Positions 62,201 to 64,000 of a DNA stretch of 64,000 bases are shown here, piece by piece. The notes beneath the pieces were generated by a model, which saw nothing but the letters and a program-made list of their open reading frames with translations, was not told the DNA's origin and searched no databases. Position numbers and translations under genes: made by a program. This stretch comes from Lysobacter terrestris (lineage in GTDB: Bacteria > Pseudomonadota > Gammaproteobacteria > Xanthomonadales > Xanthomonadaceae), in contig NZ_CP060820.1 of the NCBI RefSeq assembly GCF_014489475.1, positions 2,000,001-2,064,000 of the forward strand, in the 5' to 3' direction. Every line of letters begins with the position of its first letter. Within the stretch, counting starts at the first letter, position 1.

Positions 62201-63214
62201 GTGAAGCAGATGGCGTGGGGATGGGCCGTGCTGTGCGGCATGGCGTTGTGCGTGGGGCTGCCAGGGGGCGTGCAGGCCAAGGAATTCAGCAAGGACGGCC
62301 CGGTCACCACCGATCGCACCGTCACCTGGCCCGTGCCGTGGCAGCAGGGTCGCCGGCTCGAATACGACGAGGTCAACGAAACGGTGGTGATCCACGACAG
62401 CAGCGAATCGCGCAGCACCAGCACCTCGATCGCCGCGGTGGAGATCATCGAAGCCGGTGGTGACGGCTACCTCCAGCGCTGGACCTGGCGCGAAGGGCAG
62501 ACGCGCGACGAGGGCGTCGACGAAACCGTGCGTCGCGCCGCGGCGGCGATGGTGAAGGGAATGGAGGACCTGCCGCTGGACGTGCGCCTCGACCGCGACG
62601 GCGCCTACGTCGCCGTCGCCAACATCGGCGACCTGTCGCGCAAGGCGCGCACGGGCGTGCACCGCGCGACGGAGGCGTTGTTCGCCGAGGCGAAGCGGCC
62701 GCTGTCCAAGGCCGAGCAGAAGGGCATGCTCCGCATGCTCGATATGCTGACCACGCCGGTGGCGCTGGAGAACCTGGTCGCCACGCTGGCCTCGCGCTAC
62801 AACTTCGTCAGCGGCGGCGGACTCGCGCCGGGCAAGGAGTACGCGTACGACGACGAGGGGCCCAATCCGTTCGGCGGCGCTCCCTTCCCCATGCGCAACA
62901 CGATGCTGCTGGAACCCGATGCGCAGGACGGCTGGTACCTGGTCCAGTGGACCATGGTCATGGACCGGGAGAAGGGCAGCGCGGTGCTGGCCGATGCGGT
63001 GACGCGGCTGCTGCAACGCAGCGGCGGGAAGGTGCCGACGGCGGAACTCGATGCCGCGCGCGCGAAGGTGCTCGAAGACACCGATGTGAACTTCTCGGCG
63101 CGCTACCGCGTCGATGCCGCGACCGGGATCGTGCAGTGGATGCAGCTGGTGCAGGCCAAGCGCGTGGGCGGGCGCAACACCGTGCAGACCTCGACCCTCA
63201 CCCTGCGCCACTGA
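62201..63214 (+). CDS. Unknown secreted protein
   Basis: A 337-residue protein with a signal peptide ([19 protein letters not shown]) and a mostly beta region with no family I can name. The central part contains [12 protein letters not shown] and [19 protein letters not shown] choose GTG 62201 (GAGGA upstream); ATG 62210 is three codons later. Likely periplasmic. Confidence 0.68.
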   Translation: MKQMAWGWAVLCGMALCVGLPGGVQAKEFSKDGPVTTDRTVTWPVPWQQGRRLEYDEVNETVVIHDSSESRSTSTSIAAVEIIEAGGDGYLQRWTWREGQTRDEGVDETVRRAAAAMVKGMEDLPLDVRLDRDGAYVAVANIGDLSRKARTGVHRATEALFAEAKRPLSKAEQKGMLRMLDMLTTPVALENLVATLASRYNFVSGGGLAPGKEYAYDDEGPNPFGGAPFPMRNTMLLEPDAQDGWYLVQWTMVMDREKGSAVLADAVTRLLQRSGGKVPTAELDAARAKVLEDTDVNFSARYRVDAATGIVQWMQLVQAKRVGGRNTVQTSTLTLRH

Positions 63215-63228
63215 CGGCGCCGGGCGAT

Positions 63229-63256
63229 GTGCGCTCCGGCAACTGCCGGAGCGCAC
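63229..63256. terminator. Strong hairpin between convergent genes
   Basis: GTGCGCTCCGGC and GCCGGAGCGCAC form a 12-bp perfect stem with loop AACT. No T-tract on either strand, so it may act through Rho or as a block between the convergent genes rather than as an intrinsic terminator. Confidence 0.45.
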
Positions 63257-63281
63257 TGGAGCGGAGCGTACTCGATCGAAA

Positions 63282-64000
63282 TCAGCCGCCGTTCCTGGCC
63301 GCGCGCTCCATGGCGATCAGGTGGTCGGCGATGCGCAGCTTGTCTTCCCAGCTGTTGCCGCCGGTGATGCGGTACTTGCCGTCGATGACGAGCGTGGGCG
63401 TGCTCGACACGCCGCTGCGCAGCATGAACTGCTTGCCGCGGGCGATCTTGGTGTTGACCGCGAAGCTGTTCATCTGGGCGAGGAACTGCGCCGGGTCCGC
63501 GCCGTAGCCGGCGTAGAACTCCGCGATCTTCTTCTCGTCGGGCTTGTCGCCTTCACCGGGCATGGTGTTGGTCACGTGGATGGCGCTGATCAGCGCGTCG
63601 TGCGAGCGCTTGACCAGGCCCATCGACTCGGCGACGTAGAACGACTTCGCGTACGGATTCCATTCCGGACCGAACGGCGCCGGCACATAGGTGAAGCGGA
63701 CGTCGGCCGGCAGCTTCTTCTCCCAGGCGCTCACGGCCGGGTGGAAGCTCGCGCAGGCCGGGCACACGTAGCCGAACACTTCGACCACTTCGACCTTGCC
63801 GTCCAGCGGCTGGTACGGCTGGCCACCGGCGATCTCCTCGTAATCGGTGCCGGCCACGGGCGCGGGGCCTTGCGGCGCGACGACCGGATTGGTGTTCGGC
63901 GCTTCCGGTTCGGCAGCGGCCGGTGCCGCGACGGGCGCGGTGGTGGCCGGCGCGGCCTCGGCCGGCACAGTCGTGGTGGCGGCCGGCGCCGGCGTGGCAG
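63282..64000 (-). CDS. Thiol:disulfide interchange protein DsbA-like (start outside window)
   Basis: The visible 238 residues (frame open to the right edge) have a Pro/Ala/Thr-rich N-terminal linker, then a thioredoxin-fold DsbA domain with C-P-A-C in V-F-G-Y-V-C-P-A-C-A-S-F, the DsbA cis-Pro loop S-S-T-P-T-L-V-I-D-G, and a helical insertion. It should oxidise cysteines of secreted proteins in the periplasm. The upstream signal peptide or lipobox lies beyond position 64000; the internal GTG at 63968 is not the likely start. Confidence 0.9.
   Translation of the reverse strand, partial: ATPAPAATTTVPAEAAPATTAPVAAPAAAEPEAPNTNPVVAPQGPAPVAGTDYEEIAGGQPYQPLDGKVEVVEVFGYVCPACASFHPAVSAWEKKLPADVRFTYVPAPFGPEWNPYAKSFYVAESMGLVKRSHDALISAIHVTNTMPGEGDKPDEKKIAEFYAGYGADPAQFLAQMNSFAVNTKIARGKQFMLRSGVSSTPTLVIDGKYRITGGNSWEDKLRIADHLIAMERAARNGG

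Overview
The window looks like chromosomal DNA of a high-GC gammaproteobacterium of the Xanthomonadaceae (Lysobacter, Luteimonas or a close relative; genus not resolvable by eye). The basis is the strong G/C bias at third codon positions, the cluster mreBCD-mrdA-rodA-mltB-rlpA-dacC-ybeD-lipB-lipA, a split adenosylcobalamin-dependent ribonucleotide reductase, and several intergenic palindromic repeats of the kind this family carries. Nearly all genes are housekeeping or ordinary accessory genes; I see no prophage, transposase, CRISPR array or integron.

Layout. 1-1.2 kb: 3' end of a GH16 glycoside hydrolase, then a ~400 bp inverted repeat. 1.2-18.2 kb: a PfkB sugar/nucleoside kinase (minus), then the plus-strand elongasome and cell-wall cluster (mreB, mreC, mreD, PBP2, RodA, MltB, RlpA, PBP5-like carboxypeptidase), a CsgG-like/SH3 secreted protein, ybeD-lipB-lipA for lipoate synthesis, and the Prc tail-specific protease. 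18.2-22.8 kb: an Ada-type methyltransferase, small proteins, an Lrp regulator, a DinB-fold protein, and two EamA exporters. 22.9-28.1 kb: a periplasmic molybdenum hydroxylase set (2Fe-2S subunit, Mo subunit, diheme c lipoprotein) divergent from its likely maturation genes xdhC and mocA. 28.1-32.6 kb: a MacAB-like tripartite export operon. 32.9-36.5 kb: an ABC-2 exporter coupled to a DesK/DesR-type two-component system. 36.6-43.3 kb (minus): leucyl aminopeptidase, HAD phosphatase, an envelope-associated operon (DUF883, YqjE-like, two unknowns, AI-2E/PerM transporter) and a Do-family protease.

43.5-47.7 kb: the class II ribonucleotide reductase locus. A candidate promoter, an NrdR-box match and a ~310 nt leader precede nrdJa; a lysine/alanine-rich histone-H1-like gene lies between nrdJa and nrdJb; nrdJb carries a run of nine A residues just before its cysteine-rich tail. 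47.7-50.1 kb is the most foreign-looking part: an AT-richer FRG-domain gene and a TPR gene, separated and followed by two copies of a long hairpin repeat. 50.2-64 kb: YeeE/YedE transporter, TMEM175-like channel, small unknowns, an S33 peptidase, a thioesterase, tRNA-Gly(GCC), a diheme cytochrome, an alpha/beta hydrolase interrupted by an in-frame amber codon, alanine dehydrogenase with a divergent Lrp regulator, a LuxR-HTH/VOC fusion, dodecin, and the 3' part of a DsbA-like oxidoreductase.

The best candidates for something under-described are the split class II reductase with its embedded histone-like gene and internal slippage-prone A run, the hairpin-bracketed FRG/TPR cassette, and the large inverted repeat near the left end. 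All are inferences from sequence alone.
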